From Hymenopellis radicata (taxonomy: Eukaryota; Basidiomycota; Agaricomycetes; Agaricales; Physalacriaceae): a DNA stretch of 64,000 bases. The stretch is from positions 1-64,000 of the forward strand of contig JADNRX010000296.1 of NCBI GenBank assembly GCA_015501595.1, given 5' to 3'. The position numbers and the translations under genes were made by a program. Below, piece by piece: positions 20,740-33,429 of the stretch (positions within the stretch are counted from its first letter, which is position 1; the number at the start of each line of letters is the position of its first letter). Below the pieces are notes generated by a model, which saw only the letters and a program-made list of their open reading frames with translations, did not search any database and was not told the origin of the DNA.

Positions 20740-23690
20740 GTTGGCGCTGTTATCGTCAGCCAACATCACATTCCCTCTCAAAGTTATTAGCACTTTGACT
20801 CGGATACAGTCCGGCAAGTGTGACTCGCGCCGCAGACGGCGCTCGGTTGTATCTTGGCGCTTACATTGCCTACAACGCGGCTCGCTTAGGACTTGTATCC
20901 CTGAACAACGACGACCACGAGAGCGACCATGATCCCAAGAGGGGATCCTTGGATGTGGCTTTTGATCTTCTCTCCATCCCCGAGACTTTAGCGTAGTCGA
21001 TCATGGCACGTCGGTAACCGGGCCGCCAACGGAATCAGGACTTCGTCAGAAAACAGTGTTGAGCTCGCGCAAATTTTTCGCGTTTCGAGACAAGTGCTCC
21101 CTTGTTTGCGGTTTTACATTCGAGAATCGACACCTCCGTAATTAAAAGGCTTTTTGGTCACGTGCACACCATTGCTTTAAAAGGCGTGTTCGACGCGTTG
21201 ACAATCTTCTTTCATTACTATATTCGAGCCACTTGTCATCTTTTTTGGGGAAAATGGTTTTCTGGACCTTGCGTGCGTTGTCTTCGAAACATGTTCATAT
21301 TGATACTGAATATCTCCCAGTCTACTATGTGCTTCCTAACCTCGCTGCCTATCTCCCCATCTACTACGTGCTTCCTACCCTCGATACCTATCACCCATAG
21401 CCTGGAACATCGTTGTCTGCATCTTCTCCGCCGACTGAGGCAAATGGCCTTTGCTCTGGTAATCATCGTCATTCTCTGCTTCTCGCTGTACGCACCGTCC
21501 GAGGCCTTAATCTGCAAGGTTAGCCTTGTCAAAGAATATGAGGTCTTCGGCCTGTGTTCTGTAACAACTATCCCAATGGCGGCCCGGCCAAACGACCATC
21601 TCGAACGACGGGAAGGATGGGGGTCTCTGAGCTTGCGGAGATGGTAGCCGTCGCTCACGGCAATACAACCCGCGCGAAATACGATTTAGCTATGCTTGCG
21701 CCTGTTCCGTTCGCCACTCACCAGGGCGAAGGCTTGTTGAGGCAAACGCAACTGCTTGACGAGAAAAGCCATGCCGCTTTGTTTCTCGTCGACGATTTTG
21801 TTCTTACATTGCGTGATGGCTTGGATTTGTGAGTCGTGACATTCTGTTCTTGCCAAGAAGAATGTGCTGAAGCTGTTGGGGACGAGGCTCTCAAGCCTCT
21901 TGAGGAGAAACGGTGAAATAGATTTCATGGTCATGGCTGGGCCACTGGCGGGGTCTATTCAGTCTGCAGGTTACACAGGTAGTTCAAATCAAATTCAAGA
22001 AGCAACGATTGTGGAGGAACCAGGTGTATATCCGTAACTAGTTTGTATGATACATTATTATGTCCCTCCATTACAAAGACTGTGGACCTAGCTGGGAATA
22101 GGTCAGCCTCAGCTCGAGTCTTTTCGGTTTGAGCGTTCAATAATCAAGCGCAGTTGGTCGAATTATTGTCGGCGACAACCCCGCAAGACTGCATGAGTGT
22201 TAACAGCTATCGCTGTAAGAAGCAGATCTCAGGGAAAAGATTGGTATGTAGATATTAAGTACCTTGTTGTAACCGGTAACAGTTCCTCAAGAAAATCGAG
22301 CGGCGGCGGCGCTAATGCCCCGAGGGGCGGGCGTTAAAGCTATATTCTGGACAATAAAAGTGCGGGACATTGTCAAGGCAATCTCGCTCATACCGCCCCT
22401 TGGGGCTATCATCTAGACGTTATCCATGCCACCAGTGCGTGCACTTGTCGAGCAGAAACGAGATCTTCAATGTGCTCGCGCCATTGGCCGAATCTATTGA
22501 CGCACTCTTCTCATGCACACCTGTTCAAAAACGTACCTGAAGCATTGCTTCGCGGAATTGCAGGCATCGTCACACTACTGCTGATACTCGTGATGACCTT
22601 GATGACACCAGTGATCGTCCTAGATATAGCGCGCTTGTTCGACGTTCGCCGTGAATGGAACGAGGAGAGCGAGGTTGAAGTCAACGTTGGCAGATAAGAC
22701 GACGTGTCCGACGGCTCGCGCGCGCTTCTGCGTGAGATGCCGCACTCTGTGGGTAGAAAGGATGAACGTTTTCTTGGGTTGTGAAGTGGCGAAGTCTTGA
22801 GGGACTGGACAGTTGTCAGTATGCACCATAGGAAATAGCGGTAGCCGAGTAGACACGAGATTCAACGTTATCTTCCGTCTCCGAGTCTAATTCCGAGCTG
22901 GTCCATCCCGACGACGATCCTCTCGATGAGTTGGTATCATCGACAAGCGATCCTGCTGCTGAAGAGCAAGTTGAAGAATAGTTTTGGCCCATGACAGCTG
23001 GAATGGGAGACGAAGCGACAGAAGAAGCAGTAGAGGAGGCAGTCGAAGAGGAAGATACATTAAGTAGAGTCTGAACGTATGGGCCATAGAAAGTTTACTG
23101 ACGCCATGAGCAAAAGACGAAGAGGATCAATTGGGACGAAGAACACATGACAAAGGAGCGCGATGGAGTCTGCTGGGCTGCGCGCGCTCGACTGGCTCGT
23201 GAGACCTTGTCGACAGCAGAGGCTCTCACGGTGCTAGCCTGCTGGGCGAGAGTGGTCTAAACGGCGCAAAGTGACTCAGACAAGCGTCGCCTCGCTAAAA
23301 CGCAGCTCAAAGTCGACTAGTGATAGCAGCTCCCGCTCCGTCGTGCTGATATCTGCGACTTTCCACCGACTGCGAATTGATGGTTTCAAGGACTATTCGA
23401 TGCATGGCGGACACCGTTGCTACAACTTATCAGGAATTGCCCCATCGCCACTGGCAAATATCTCCTGAAATTGTTAGAACAGTTGGACTATACACGAAAT
23501 ACCAGAGATTCGTTGGTTCAGCAGATTTGGAAGATCAGTAAATCTTGGGTAACGCTCCTTTTCCCGAAGCAGATTTTAGCTTCGAAACGCTGGTATTAGA
23601 GCCCTTCAGAACGAGATTTACCATTTCTACTCCCAGAGCACACCAATGGAGAGTAAAGAACATCATGGATTGGGTGACTACGGACACAAA
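20740..23690. other. no convincing gene; short palindromes only
   Basis: Several open frames of 60-180 codons overlap on both strands (for example 21102-21647 plus and 21236-21658 minus), none with a recognisable domain. GC palindromes such as GCCCCGAGGGGC occur near 22316. Parts may be decayed coding sequence. Confidence 0.3.
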
Positions 23691-23692
23691 AG

Positions 23693-25540
23693 CTACAATA
23701 CGATAGATGTGACACTACAGCTTACAGTACCACATATCAACCTAACAACAGTCCTAGAGTACAGATGCTCCCCATCTAAAGCACAAATAGCAATGTCTAA
23801 CCCCTCATCCTTCATCTCGTCCAATGCAACAATGCAAGCATGACTAAGATTGGGAAATCGCGCCATACGAGAAGCTGCCCACTGGAACCACGCCCGCCGC
23901 ATAGTTCTCTTCCGAGAACACAGCATATTGACTAGATCCGGGCCAACGAATTTCCAGTCCGCCCAATAAATCCTCGAAACGAAATCAATACTCTCGAGCT
24001 TGGGAACAAGTCGATGCCGCTCTCCATCAACCACCTCCAACAGACTTTTTATGAATTCGGCAAGCACATGTTCAATGCGCCAGACTTGACGAGCCATGGC
24101 GTCCGAGTCGGTATGGAACCCGATGCCCAGATCCGTTAAGCACGGGACGAGTTTAAGGATATCGGCGAGGGGCTCTCCAGACAATGCGGAATCGCGAAAG
24201 TAAAGTCTGGTAAGAGAACACTGTGATATGTCGAGGAAAGGAGGAATGAAAGGAAGACATGACAAGTTGCTCATCTCTCCAACGTCAAGGGATAAAAGCG
24301 CGGGAAGCGACAGAGAGGCCAACAGAACAGGGTCATTGATAGTGAGGTGCGTAAGGGAGGTATTCGAGATGGGAGGGTTTACCGTTGAGACATCATGATT
24401 GTCATAATCAATGGGTACGACAAGATTGGCCTCCAGATGTACAAGATCCACACAGTGTTGAGTGACGAAGAGGGGAGGGATATGATAGCGAAAATACACG
24501 CTGAACTTCGTGGTGAAGGACGTCAACAGTGGATAGTTGAGGCACAGGAACGTGTTTTCGACTGAGACTTTCCTTAGCCGTGGGGCCACCTCAAACGCAC
24601 GAATTCTGGGAACTTCTTCCCAGGAGGACTTTGGGTCACACCCAACAAATGTCAAGTGCCTGAGCTCCGGGACCTTCCCTCGTACGCCTCCCAAATACTT
24701 GCCTAGTTCGCTAGGAACCACCAACGATACGCATGCCCAGCGTTCCGAGTGGGACATTAACGCGTCCAACAAGCTATATATGCGGCTTCGATTTCCCGCA
24801 CAATCATTGAACTGGATCTCGACATGCAAGTCCAACTTGCAGGATCCACTGTAACGCAGGGCGGTTTGAAGAATCGCAATAGGGTTTTTATATCTGACGA
24901 AAGTCGGGCAGCGGTGACCAAAACCTTCACCCCCGATACAACCGCATTCGCCAGACGTGATTCGGAAGGTCGTCCAAAGATGAGGGTATCGTGACGCGGA
25001 GCGCCAACTGCTACTGACGCGGCTGCCAGCCCAAGCACCTTGATTAGGATCGAGAACCATAAAGCCAACGTCGGGAATGAGGTTAAGAAAGATTTCCTGT
25101 AGAACTTCCTTCGGAAACCTTCGGATAGTAGAAAGTGCGCCTGAAACCTGCCGCGAACGATTCTGCAACACAGCGCGGTCGTCCTCCAACTGTTCGAGTG
25201 CATGAATCTTTTCGGAATCTCGGGATGATAGCAGCGAAGCGATTTCGTCGTCGAGACGCATGGTGTGCGTGGAGAACAGAGCATGGAGTTCGTGCAGAAG
25301 CGGGATTTCAGCATCGGACGGAGGATCGTTAGAGGAAAGCAGGTGTTCTACAGCAGCAGGGACCGTAGGAAGAGCATTTGGGCCGACTTGGAGCGCATCG
25401 GGTCGCATACCCGTCGCCTGGCGTCCCGTCTGGACATCGACAGTCAGGAAATCATCACTGCGAATCAGGCAGAGAGCTCTTACCATGAGTCTTAGTATGA
25501 TGGAGGAAATACTCGACATGCTCGATGAGTCGGAATACAT
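23693..25540 (-). CDS. F-box protein, single exon, 615 residues
   Basis: A long intron-less frame. After a variable N-terminus, LLSSNDPPSDAEI and a helical stretch (about residues 68-135) lead into an F-box starting FPKEVLQEIFLNLIP at about residue 142, followed by VSSSWRSASRYPHLWTTF. The remaining 400 residues have the irregular leucine-rich character of the large basidiomycete F-box families. The expected role is as a substrate adaptor of an SCF ubiquitin ligase, with Skp1 bound by the F-box; the target is unknown. The first ATG at 25540 makes a longer N-terminus than most relatives, and internal ATGs (for example MVRALC) are alternatives. No disruption was seen, so this is probably the one ordinary gene of the window. 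Confidence 0.9.
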   Translation of the reverse strand: MYSDSSSMSSISSIILRLMVRALCLIRSDDFLTVDVQTGRQATGMRPDALQVGPNALPTVPAAVEHLLSSNDPPSDAEIPLLHELHALFSTHTMRLDDEIASLLSSRDSEKIHALEQLEDDRAVLQNRSRQVSGALSTIRRFPKEVLQEIFLNLIPDVGFMVLDPNQGAWAGSRVSSSWRSASRYPHLWTTFRITSGECGCIGGEGFGHRCPTFVRYKNPIAILQTALRYSGSCKLDLHVEIQFNDCAGNRSRIYSLLDALMSHSERWACVSLVVPSELGKYLGGVRGKVPELRHLTFVGCDPKSSWEEVPRIRAFEVAPRLRKVSVENTFLCLNYPLLTSFTTKFSVYFRYHIPPLFVTQHCVDLVHLEANLVVPIDYDNHDVSTVNPPISNTSLTHLTINDPVLLASLSLPALLSLDVGEMSNLSCLPFIPPFLDISQCSLTRLYFRDSALSGEPLADILKLVPCLTDLGIGFHTDSDAMARQVWRIEHVLAEFIKSLLEVVDGERHRLVPKLESIDFVSRIYWADWKFVGPDLVNMLCSRKRTMRRAWFQWAASRMARFPNLSHACIVALDEMKDEGLDIAICALDGEHLYSRTVVRLICGTVSCSVTSIVL

Positions 25541-25559
25541 CGTGGTAGTTGCGATCTAG

Positions 25560-28220
25560 TTTCCATGTCAGTCAGAAATACGTTGAAAATACATAAGACA
25601 TACAAGACGATGCTGAGGTTGAGCAGAAAGAAGGATAATAACAGTCACGATAGTGGGATTCCGCTCTTATAGACATCGAGGACGCCAAATCAAAACAAAC
25701 AGAACGATCCATTGTTCAAATGTACAATGTCCAGAAATGGTAACCGCTAGCCCATTGCAAATCATAATGCGGCGCGTGGTCCACAATGGGGTTGGACACT
25801 TCTCGAACAAGCAAGCGAGGAGCGAGATGCGTATTTGTCCGACCAGTCAACAACAATGCCATTATTATTCCCTCTTTTATGAAGCTTAGTAAGCAGACAT
25901 GGATTAAAAAGAATACCTACCAGTCCATGGGTTCCCCGGTGGCATTCGACCACTACATCTTTCTGCTGGGCCTCACGGCGCTAACAAGTCGCTCTGGAAC
26001 ACAAGTAAAGTTGACCTGAGTATGGCGGATGGATGTCACTGGCATCCATCTTGTGGATGAAAGTCGACGTCAGCGGAGCTCGTACTGCCTAGAGAATTAG
26101 TCGATTTTGCTGTCTTAAATCGAGGATGTAGACATACCTTCTCACGCCATACGAACAGTATTCGTGGCTCTTCTGAAGATGCGGGATCGAGGCGACTAGC
26201 ATACGCGTTCGAACGACGTTGTCTTACACGCAATGAGAAATATGCGTCGAGTTGCAACTCCAGGGCCTTCCCAATGAGCAGCTCATGTTCAATATCAATT
26301 GCGGTAGTCCTCTGCTTCGATACGTTTGAGACGCCGAGATCGCGGAACAACGGAAGACACTCACCAACCCAGAGCATAGTCCGTTAAGAGATAGGGTTCG
26401 AGGAGCGCTGGAGGACATTCAATTCTGAATGGGCCGAACCGCACGCACACGACAGTAAGATCCAACTGATCTTTCTGTTCAATGTACAACTGCGAGAGCC
26501 TCAGCAGTATATAGCATTCAGGTGTAAACGAAAAGGGTTGAAAGGAGACTAAAGGTAAGAAAGTACACATGATTGGGCGGTTGGAAATGGGAACGCACAA
26601 GTATAATAGATATCGCGTTGATGGGGCCCGCCATGATAAGGGTTGAGACAAGGCAAAGGCCTTTCCAGGAGAGAAATTATCGATCACACATATGTAGAGG
26701 CGCCGATGAAATGTGTATAGTAGTATAACTCGCAGCGTCGACCTTCCGGGCCGGTCTCCTCGGGATAATGCACACAAAGAGACCACAGCGTCTCCGCAGA
26801 CTTTTGTTCGCCTCGAAATAGCAGTAGAGACGTACTAGCTAATAAGAGCGATTCAAGCTCTGAGCTTCAACTGCATTGGCCTCGAATGTGGCGGAGACAG
26901 GCGTAATGAGAAGTCCTAATGGGTATCGTCCTTGTCGAGCGTTCATGAAGACGGGAGGCTCTCTGTAGTCGTTTGCAGTTTGTCGCGTCACAGCAGGAAA
27001 TGAGGCGGTTCGGCATATGCCGGCCCGGCAGGTCGTGGTTTGGCTTGGCCATCAATGTATTTTTGACATCGACACAAACGCCGTACGTGCACCCGATCTC
27101 TTACTGGGACGTTCCCTGATGCTAGGTTGTTTCAGGTCTTACCCTGATGTTATGCTTCCCATCTCTATCCGTCAACAAACGCGAAGACGACTTGCAAGCA
27201 CTTCTTAGCAAGGCATTTAGCCATGGATCTTGAAACGGTGCGTTTTCGAGCCTATTCGTCGACGAAGCTGACCTCAGGCCGAACAGAATTATGCACCAGC
27301 ACTGAGACGATGTCGCGGGTGTCCGATTCCTGTCTCTGATGCCTTCCCGCCGACCCATCTCCCGCGCCTCAGCACGATTATACCTAGCGAGACCAGACAC
27401 GCCAAATTTACCACCAAGTTTGTCATTATCGCTTGTATTTCGACGTCCTCGCACTCCATTGGCGTCTCCGCTAGCCGGAAGCCAGCTACCATCATCGTAC
27501 ATGCGTGTAGCGATTAGTTGGGCCACAGAGATTGCGAAGGGTGAGGCATTAAAGGATCGTCTTCGATGTTTTGCGGTAGGTGGCCTTTGACGCATCAGGT
27601 AGGCTCTAGTACTGATGCTGATCATAGACGACCAGACATCGCGACGACACGCTCAATGCGCCGACCATTTCGTCCCCGCTACCCGAGATCCGACATTTTT
27701 CGCCTTGAAGCGTATCATTAGAATCCCACGCGCCGACTGCCCAAGAACCCCATTATAAAGTATTCCCCACAAAGTTGTAAGCCTTCTTTCGCGCGTTCAT
27801 GACATACCAATACTGAAAATGGTGCATAGGCTTCTATAAGCAAGGTCGGCATCAAAGCGACCGAAACAGAACTTAGTCTGTACATTAGCACTCTAACCGC
27901 GGCATTCGATGCGCGGCCAGGGACTACTGCCCCCAAGCAGCTGGCGCACCTCGCCGTGAAAAGTGTTACCGGCGATGTTGCTATCGAAGAAGAAATCAAG
28001 ACAAATCGACACCATGCTTTTATCGGCGATCCTTCTTCATGGGCCGAACTGATGGCTGTCGTAGCCAGATTCGTCTTCCACCTTACGTTACACGTGCACG
28101 CAGGCTAAATCCGTCCTTTTTCTCCATTCAAAGTCATTCGAAACCCGTACCGCCGCCTCAACCGCTCTTTCTCGCATACTCTCTCTTACACCTCTTAGGA
28201 CACCAAACGCCCTATCTGAC
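25560..28220. other. no gene recognised
   Basis: Minus-strand frames at 26036-26377 and 26361-26786 overlap in different frames and could be exons of an unknown gene (ECPPALLEPYLLTDY reads plausibly as protein), but no splice model or domain supports them. I saw no transposon borders. Confidence 0.3.
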
Positions 28221-28226
28221 GTTCAT

Positions 28227-29795
28227 ATGTCTTTGCCAGAGCCGGAATATACCAACTTTTCGGTGCAAGACCTCATAACACAGGGCAAACTCCTTCTCGC
28301 GTCTTCCGAGAAAGAATTCCAGCGGTCCTCTGGATACTGTCGAGCGCAGCCGAAGTCAAGAAGGCGCGGAAAGAAGCCATGGGCCGTCTGGGTCTTGACT
28401 TTCTGGACAATGTCGCCGAGAGATCGACTTGGATAAAGAGCTCGCTGACGAGGATGGGGACATCGAAATGGAAACCGCGCCCACCAGCGGCAAGACGGAG
28501 AACCTAGCTCCTCCCTCGCCGATGGACGTCTGCGTCCCACCCCGAATAGCGGCGGTGACTCCCGCAGCGGTTCGGTCACTCCGAGTGCGGATACACCAAC
28601 AGCCGAAGTCGATCTATCAGCGTTATCAGCGCGCGAGCGCAATCGGCTCAAGCGGAAACGGAAACCGGGGAACAGTGCCTTCGTGGCTCGCCTCCTCAGG
28701 CCACTGGAGCCAAGTATGCCGCGGCTCCTGCTCCCGCAGGCAACAAGTAACACCTTCCGTTGAATGGAGTTATTTCCAGCACTGACTCTCTTTCTAGAGC
28801 CCGCCTCATTGCTGCCGAGGACAAGGCGAACAATTCGTCGCGCCTGGGTAGTCCGGCCGCGGCTGCGCCATCGTTAGAGAAAGTCGTTATAGACCCAAGC
28901 AAGGGCGGTGCCGTGGCGGCCAAAGCGCGAACTACTGAAGATACAAGGTCAGTATGGCGGTATGCAAGGTATGGTGTTTCCCTTGCTGAATGTCTATCTC
29001 CAACTAATACTCTACGCAGTCGACGCGGCGTGGCCGGAAAACGAAATTGCTCACGAGAAGTGGTGCAACGACTTATCCGCCAAGTTTCTGTGCGTGTTCG
29101 TGCTCGACCGATTCGGCGACTTCGTCTCGGACCAAGTTATCGCCCTGGTCTCCCAAACACTTGCTTCACCCCTCATCCACATGCCGCGCGTCATACACGT
29201 GCATCGCATTCTTCTACAGATGATACAACAGGATTTCACCATCCCTGCATCCATTTACATAAGAGCAAATCGAGAACGAGGTCGAAGAAGAGCACCGATC
29301 ACCTATCTGGGAGGTCCGACATGCTGGCCTTCTTGGCATCAAATACGAAGTTGCCGTTCGGAGCGACCTGTTTACTGGCCATGTCGTCAAACAGGAGGAT
29401 TCGGATTTTGATGACTCGGCTAAAGAAATCCTTCGCGGCGTTGTCGCTGCGGCGCTTCTGGGGTACGCCTCTAATTATTGAATCTCAAATCGTAGCTTAT
29501 ACATCTATTCAGATCGAGCGATCCCGACGACGATGTTCGTGCTGTAGCCGCCAGTTGCTTGTTACCCGTCGCTGGGCATCTTGTGGAACATTTACCTGAA
29601 TCTCTGGAGCAGGTACTTCTGGTGCTTTGGCAATGCTTGAGCAACATGAAGGATGACTTGAACTCCAATGTTGAGGCAGTCATGGATCTACTAGGTACGC
29701 ATTCTTCCAACGGACCACATTTTTAGTTTGACGCCTCGTAGGGAAACTGGTTGTTTTTGATAAAGTTATCTCATTACTGGGTAACGACACCTTTG
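28227..29795 (+). pseudogene. Mot1/BTAF1-like HEAT-region fragment
   Basis: Pieces of the TBP-removing Swi2/Snf2 ATPase Mot1 follow in order: LLASSEKEF, AEVKKARKEAMGRLGLDF in a shifted frame, LDKELADEDGDIEME, LSARERNRLKRKRKPGNS, ARLIAAEDKANNSSR, KVVIDPSKGGAVAAKAR, then NEIAHEKWCNDLSAKFLCVF and LDRFGDFVSDQV, WEVRHAGLLGIKYEVAVRSD, DDDVRAVAASCLLPVAGHL and a last exon GKLVVFDKVISLL. Introns with GT-AG ends remain near 29464-29513 and 29695-29741. Frameshifts occur several times, the N-terminal HEAT repeats and the whole C-terminal ATPase are missing, and internal segments are deleted. It is an unprocessed partial gene copy that cannot make a working Mot1. Confidence 0.85.
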
Positions 29796-29943
29796 GGTGA
29801 GTCCACTGTTACGTGTCTTCTGTAAGTGTACTTAATGGTCACAGGCTACCGCTGTCCAAATTGGTGTGTACTCTGTTTCCCTTCTTTGCCACAAATCGCA
29901 AATGTCCGACTAGTACTTGCAGTGGTAGTGACGTTACATTCCT

Positions 29944-30510
29944 TCATCGCTGTGGAATCCCTGCCTCAGACCAGTTGCGCTCGATCCAGATGTTCAGCTC
30001 GTTCACAAGTTGTGAATTACCACTCTGCGAGCGACAGTACTGGGTTGGTATGTCAAACTCATCAGCGGGCGACTTATAACGAGCGAGAAGCAGTCCAAGT
30101 GCCTCGATTTGAGGAAATAAGCATCCGTTAGCTGTGGGAAAAGGATCAGGTATCTGCATCCTGTCCGCCAGCTCGCGTATCTCGTCTGCGTACATCCTCG
30201 AATTGAATTTGGCTATCGTTACTATCCGGTTCCGACAAGTTACATACCGAAATCGATATCGACATTCCTCGGGTGTGAGCGAGCACAGATACTCCCACGT
30301 TATGCGCTGTCCACCAATTTGGGGACGTGCAGGCTTCCTAGTCCTTTGTGAAAGCTCTGCATCGAGGACTACTGCATATGCGCAAGCAGTGCGAGACGGA
30401 TCGTCAAAAGAGGAAGTGGGAAGGGTATCATCGGCTATCCAAATTGGCCCCATGAAGGTTGTGATGAGCCGGCGGATCACAGAGCGCGTCGGTATCGTGG
30501 CGTACAACAA
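29944..30510 (-). pseudogene. possible Harbinger-type transposase N-terminal fragment
   Basis: An open frame of 188 codons, starting MLYATIPTRSVIRR. Its middle and end (SLTPEECRYRFRY, ADRMQIPDP, NGCLFPQIEALGLLLARY, and a GNSQLVNELN stretch) have the order typical of the helix-turn-helix region before the DDE domain of HARBI1-like nucleases in basidiomycetes. The frame stops before any catalytic Asp is reached, so only a 5' fragment remains. It abuts the Mot1 fragment tail to tail. The assignment is from memory of the family pattern. Confidence 0.45.
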
Positions 30511-30749
30511 TTACTAGTCACGTTAACGTGAACTCCGCCTTGCTTATGTAGGCCCGCCGCGCCCCCATCCAAATTTGAACATGATGTCATTTCTCAAGGG
30601 CTCGGTGAACTTCAAGGGTACTTCAAGTGAAACTCCGGCCAAAATTCTGACATCAAGTTACAGTTTTTTTGGCCAGAACAGCAGTTCTAGCCACAGCTAA
30701 TATGCTCTAATAATTTGAGGTTATACGAGCCAGCGTCGTCGAGAAGGGA

Positions 30750-31470
30750 CGTTTCGCCGAGCTGGCCGAGCGTCCCGGCAATGGCCGGATAACGATTGGG
30801 CAGCTCTGATTATACTCTGCCTCTCACCACAGCACGACGTTTACGTCGGGACCTTTCTCTCTCTTTCTCTTTGTTCTGCTGTGCGCTTTCCTGGCGCGGT
30901 TTGGCCTTGCGCCGACCGCTGCGCCCTCGGATGCATTCCGGGGCGTATTTCGGTGTTCGTCTTCACGACGCACCAATTCGACTAGAATCCTGGATGCGTA
31001 AGCCCTGAAGACGAGGCTGCAACGCTGTTGGAGGGCGCGGGCGGGTTGCCGAACTAGCTCCCCTCCCCCGGTCTTTGGGCACGGCTGGATGTGTGCGCTC
31101 GTCTCTATGACGGCGCCAACTCGACAATGACTTAACGGCGCGGAAGGCGCTAAATGCGCCACGTATTTGCTTTATGCACGCGCCTACAAATCGGATTACA
31201 GGCTGGACGGCGTCGCGGACGCCTCCAGCCTCAAAGGTGCGTATCTACTACACATTTCTTTTCTTTTCTCATTTACGCGCAGTCTGTCCTCGCTCGCGAC
31301 CACCATCTCCACGTGCGCCCCATCTCCTCGCGATCACTGTCTTCTCCGCCATTTCTTTCCCTCCTGTCTCCCACTTCTGCACTTTGTTGAGCCGCGGTTC
31401 TTTGTTACATCGACTTTATTCAACTCGTATATATTTCAGCGTGCTAACAAGTGCATAGTTTAGGATTGTC
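30750..31470 (+). repeat. partial relative of the hAT-like A/B elements
   Basis: CGCCGAGCTGGCCGAGCGTCC (from about 30752), CACCACAGCACGAC, GCGGTTTGGCCTTGCGCCG and a GCGTAAGCCCTGAAGACGAGGC block (about 30998) match the interior of 9544-10680 in the same order. The hairpin GGCTGGACGGCGTC-GCG-GACGCCTCCAGCC lies at 31201-31230. The terminal TAGTGA ends were not found. Confidence 0.65.
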
Positions 31471-31479
31471 TCAGTTACA

Positions 31480-33030
31480 ATGAGGGCATTGATGATGCGG
31501 ATTTCTATCTGCCAGCGGCGCCTGTTCGGGCACATCCAGCATCAGGGCGAGTACTGTACTTTCTCTGTTGCCAGCAAAGGCCTGGTAAAATTAGGAAGCC
31601 AGCAAACGAATAACAAGGAATACCATACCGATATGTTCGCTGACCACCGCGAATGTCTGGCAATCTCGCGTCTTTGAAATCTCGGCAGCGCTACGACACA
31701 ATAAACAACACTATAGACCTCCTCCGAGCCTGGAGGGTGCCGTTCACTCCAAGGCACTGTGTTATCCACTAATCATATGGTCAGAACGTTGCGCTAAGAG
31801 GAAACGTGGATTTAGACATGACAGCATCAACAGAGGGATCTCTGCGTCTTGACTTCTAGTCGTGCCCGTGTCCTCGTCAGAGCCAGTGTTGGCATCCTTT
31901 GGCTCAGGATCTTCAGTGGCAACTGGGGAGCTGGAAATGTTTAGATGCGTGTGAACGAAGACGCTGCTCCTACCTTGACGACTGCTCGCCACCTAAGGGG
32001 TACACTGACGGTGTTTGGTGCTGGGCTTCCGGGTTCACGTCACTCTGAGGAGGACCTTGTTTCCTATCTTCAGTCTTGGAAGGCATATCACTACCAGGAG
32101 GCTGTCGTCACGGTGTGGGAGAGAAAACTAGAAGACGGACAGAGGACTCGAGCGTGTTATACTGGGTGTCTTGCTTTGTCTGCTACCAAATGGGTCTCCG
32201 TGCCTACGTTCATCAATGTGCAGGGCGCCCCTAGTGCTTGAGATGGCATTATTTTCTAGGACTATCTAGCTTATAGTGTAGGTCCTACTACGACTTTCGT
32301 CGACACGAACGTCCCCTTCAACCCAATCGGTATTCATTCTATAAGGGATTGGTCAAGGGAAATTTTCCTGGTTTCTATTGGCAGCGCGTGGCTTTTAGCG
32401 TGTCGCTTACTCACACATCGTACGCATGGGTATAATGATCGAAAGTAGCGGCGAGTCACAAACCGACGCCTCTCCCTATTGTTCATAATCAAACACACAT
32501 AGTACTAGTAGTCATAACATAACATAACAGGAGATAGCGAGAAATAAATTAGCTTAAAACCACTTCTCATGATCTTCGATAGCTCGTCCCTTCCACCTGC
32601 TGCGATTTAGGTGTTCTTGTAACTCATCGTCTGGTGGGACGGTCATCAAGTTGTCATCTTGGTCTCCGACGTTCTGAGATCCGACGTTCTGCGAAGCAAG
32701 GCGCCATTGGACAGCGTATGGTGCGTGGAATCAATTTTTTGTCAGCCTTCCTCACAGACCTCTGCAGAAAGATATGACCAGGACGAAGGAATCGACGACA
32801 AATCTGCGCGCACTCAGCTACAATCAAGAACGTCTGAAATCTAGGCACACGGAAGTCCCGATTACAGTGAGAGCCATTGGCGTGTTTGTTTATCTTCAAA
32901 ATGACAACGATGAACCTCCAGGCAGCCGAACACGCCCACAAGCAAACGATGACGTACGCAGTACCGGGCAGTCGAGTACGGGCGCAGTACGCGCTAGGTC
33001 GTCGCGGGAGGACTCGGGAACCACGGGAGG
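31480..33030. other. no gene recognised
   Basis: A frame at about 31960-32241 plus (98 codons) has a protein-like composition but no domain and no neighbouring exons that I could join. The remainder has no open frame of note. Confidence 0.25.
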
Positions 33031-33036
33031 AAGAGA

Positions 33037-33116
33037 CCTGTAGCAATAGTAAATATACGGGTCTCAGACGATGGTGTAAAAGTCTGATATTGTACCTGTA
33101 GCAATAGTAAATATAC
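33037..33116. repeat. 25-bp direct repeat, 55-bp spacing
   Basis: CCTGTAGCAATAGTAAATAT followed by ACGG occurs at about 33037 and 33092. Between the copies GTCTCAGACGATGGTG...AAAAGTCTGA matches the hairpin at 34568-34600. Confidence 0.7.
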
Positions 33117-33159
33117 GGCTACAGGAAATTAGGCTCATGTGCTAAGTCTGTGGAGAATT

Positions 33160-33202
33160 CAAGTCGCCGCAGGCGACTTGTTATGGGCCCGCGCAGCGGG
33201 CC
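33160..33202. repeat. two adjacent GC-rich hairpins with GCA loops
   Basis: CAAGTCGCC-GCA-GGCGACTTG at 33160-33180 and GGCCCGC-GCA-GCGGGCC at 33186-33202. Both have perfect stems and the same three-base loop, and the form matches the hairpin found inside the CTGTA MITEs. Confidence 0.85.
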
Positions 33203-33205
33203 GTT

Positions 33206-33278
33206 GTGGATCAGTAGTCTAGTGGTTAGTGCTACCGCGGATATTCTTTTGCTGGCGCGATGTTCGATTGTGCCATGA
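33206..33278 (+). other. tRNA-like / SINE-like promoter relic
   Basis: TAGTCTAGTGGTTAGTGCT resembles a tRNA A box, and TGTTCGATTG (33261-33270) a B box, at roughly the right spacing. The acceptor and anticodon stems do not pair well, so it is not a working tRNA as read. Confidence 0.3.
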
Positions 33279-33429
33279 GACTACTTCTTTGTGACAGTTG
33301 ACTGGTCGGCAAGCGAATTCTTAATTTTTTTTCAAGCCTGCGGCGCGCGAAGTCGATAGACGCAGGCAAATTTCATTCTGGTCAAGCAGGCGCAGTAAGT
33401 AGAAAGGACTCGACACCCTACAATTCAAA

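Noticed and set aside
21102..21658. 181-codon plus frame and 140-codon minus frame overlapping each other
   Set aside because: Mutual shadows with no domain, no splice context and ordinary composition.
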